6,723 nt of DNA, taken from Victivallales bacterium. Its GTDB lineage: Bacteria > Verrucomicrobiota > Lentisphaeria > Oligosphaerales > Oligosphaeraceae. Position numbers and translations under genes: made by a program. Within the stretch, counting starts at the first letter, position 1, and every line of letters starts with the position of its first letter. The stretch spans positions 1 to 6,723 of the forward strand of contig JAGCTA010000239.1 of NCBI GenBank assembly GCA_017963875.1, read 5' to 3'. Below are positions 6,088 through 6,723 of this stretch, in pieces. The notes below the pieces were generated by a model. The model saw nothing but the letters and a program-made list of their open reading frames with translations. It did not search any database and was not told the origin of the DNA.

Positions 6088-6124
6088 CGGGAACCGCCCC
6101 CAATTCAAACATTGGCGGTTCCCG
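6088..6124 (-). other. Intercistronic hairpin between E2 and E3 genes
   Basis: CGGGAACCGCC (6124-6114) pairs perfectly with GGCGGTTCCCG (6098-6088), an 11-bp stem around a 15-base loop in which AAT/ATT can also pair. No U tract follows in the direction of transcription, so it is not a canonical terminator. Such stems in operon gaps often mark RNA processing or stabilise an upstream mRNA. It lies about 25 bases downstream of the E2 stop and before the E3 ribosome site. Confidence 0.6.
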
Positions 6125-6149
6125 TCTATTAAACTAAATTACGAAACCA

Positions 6150-6723
6150 TCAGCAGCCTGCGATGCAGACCAGTTCAAAGTTCTCGATGATGTCCTTCAA
6201 TGTCTGGAGGAAACGTGCGCCTGGCGCACCGTCAATCACCATGTGGTTCATGGTCAGCGAGAACTGCATGTAGTCCTTGTAGACGACTTCGCCGCTGGCG
6301 GTCTTGACAGGACGCAGCAATGTTTTGCCGACACCGAGAATCGCCAGTTGCGGCACGGTGAAGACAGGCGTGAAATTCGTGATGCCGAATGCACCAAGGT
6401 TGGAAACGGTGAACGTACCGCCCGCCATCAAATCGGGATTCAGATTGCCGTCGTTCGCCTGCTTGGCAAGGACTTTGACGCGTTTGCACATCTCGGCAAG
6501 CGTCATGTTCTGCGAATTGTGGAGCACAGGGACCATCAGGCCGCGCGGTGTGTCGCACGCAAAGCCCATGTTGATTGCCGAGTGCAATTTGACGACGTTG
6601 TTGGCGAACTCGCCGTTAATCTCTGGCACCTGCTGCAAGGTCTTGATGACCGCGTACATCACCATGTCGCCGATGTTGATGTTGGCCAACTCCAGCTTCT
6701 CCGCCTGCGCCTTGATTTTGGCG
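6150..6723 (-). CDS. Dihydrolipoamide acyltransferase E2, catalytic-domain C-terminus (partial)
   Basis: This is the core enzyme of the complex, which transfers the acyl group from its lipoyl arm to CoA. Only the last 190 codons are in the window. The frame is open to the right edge, so the lipoyl and subunit-binding domains lie outside. Landmarks, counted from the first complete codon (6722), are the PxxNGEF region near 33-40, DTPRGLMVPV near 57-66, GGTFTVSNLGAFGI near 101-114, and QLAILGVG near 125-132. The active-site motif is NHMVIDG at 159-165: the catalytic His160 and the HxxxDG core are kept, but the usual DHR reads NHM. The C-terminus ends ELVCIAGC with two cysteines. A TTG codon at 6689 could pass for a start, but homology clearly continues upstream of it. 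Acyl specificity (acetyl or branched) cannot be read from this fragment. Confidence 0.93.
   Translation of the reverse strand, partial: AKIKAQAEKLELANINIGDMVMYAVIKTLQQVPEINGEFANNVVKLHSAINMGFACDTPRGLMVPVLHNSQNMTLAEMCKRVKVLAKQANDGNLNPDLMAGGTFTVSNLGAFGITNFTPVFTVPQLAILGVGKTLLRPVKTASGEVVYKDYMQFSLTMNHMVIDGAPGARFLQTLKDIIENFELVCIAGC

Noticed and set aside
6150..6689. A complete short E2 protein starting at the TTG at 6689
   Set aside because: The frame stays open and homologous upstream to the window edge. The piece lacks lipoyl and binding domains, so it is the tail of a cut gene.

Overview
The window reads almost entirely on the minus strand. It holds the distal part of a 2-oxoacid (probably pyruvate) dehydrogenase operon followed by a thiazole-branch thiamine biosynthesis operon. 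The genome is moderately GC-rich. The thi genes are of the Clostridia/Bacteroidetes/PVC type (a short ThiF without zinc cysteines, and a ThiG with the YMFPD segment). Together with a single-chain E1, this suggests an anaerobic, non-proteobacterial organism, for example a gut or sediment bacterium of the Lentisphaerota/Kiritimatiellota, Spirochaete or a related lineage. That placement is an inference and is weak.

Layout from right to left, in the direction of transcription. First comes the C-terminal part of the E2 acyltransferase (6723 to 6150, cut by the window edge). It is followed by an intercistronic hairpin (6124-6088) and dihydrolipoyl dehydrogenase E3 (6059-4713). Next are a terminator- or attenuator-like hairpin with a U-rich tail (4697-4645) and a fused E1 alpha-beta dehydrogenase of 831 residues (4610-2115). 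A large two-tier stem-loop (2101-2039) separates this gene from the thi operon. The thi leader has a clear TPP riboswitch (2016-1924) and an intrinsic terminator (1915-1877). After it come thiS (1802-1608), thiF (1604-939), thiG (886-113) and the first 38 codons of a further gene, possibly thiH, that overlaps the end of thiG and runs off the left edge.

The two halves are biochemically linked. E1 uses thiamine diphosphate (TPP) as its cofactor. The genes just downstream make the thiazole half of that cofactor: ThiF adenylates the ThiS C-terminus, ThiS carries the sulfur, and ThiG builds the thiazole. The riboswitch would shut off thiSFG when TPP is plentiful and let it be read when the cofactor pool falls. 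The E2-E3-E1 gene order is unusual, since E1 usually comes first. Each boundary downstream of a dehydrogenase gene carries a strong hairpin.

I saw no tRNA, rRNA, CRISPR array, insertion sequence or plus-strand gene. Long plus-strand open frames lie opposite E1 and E3 and look like shadows.
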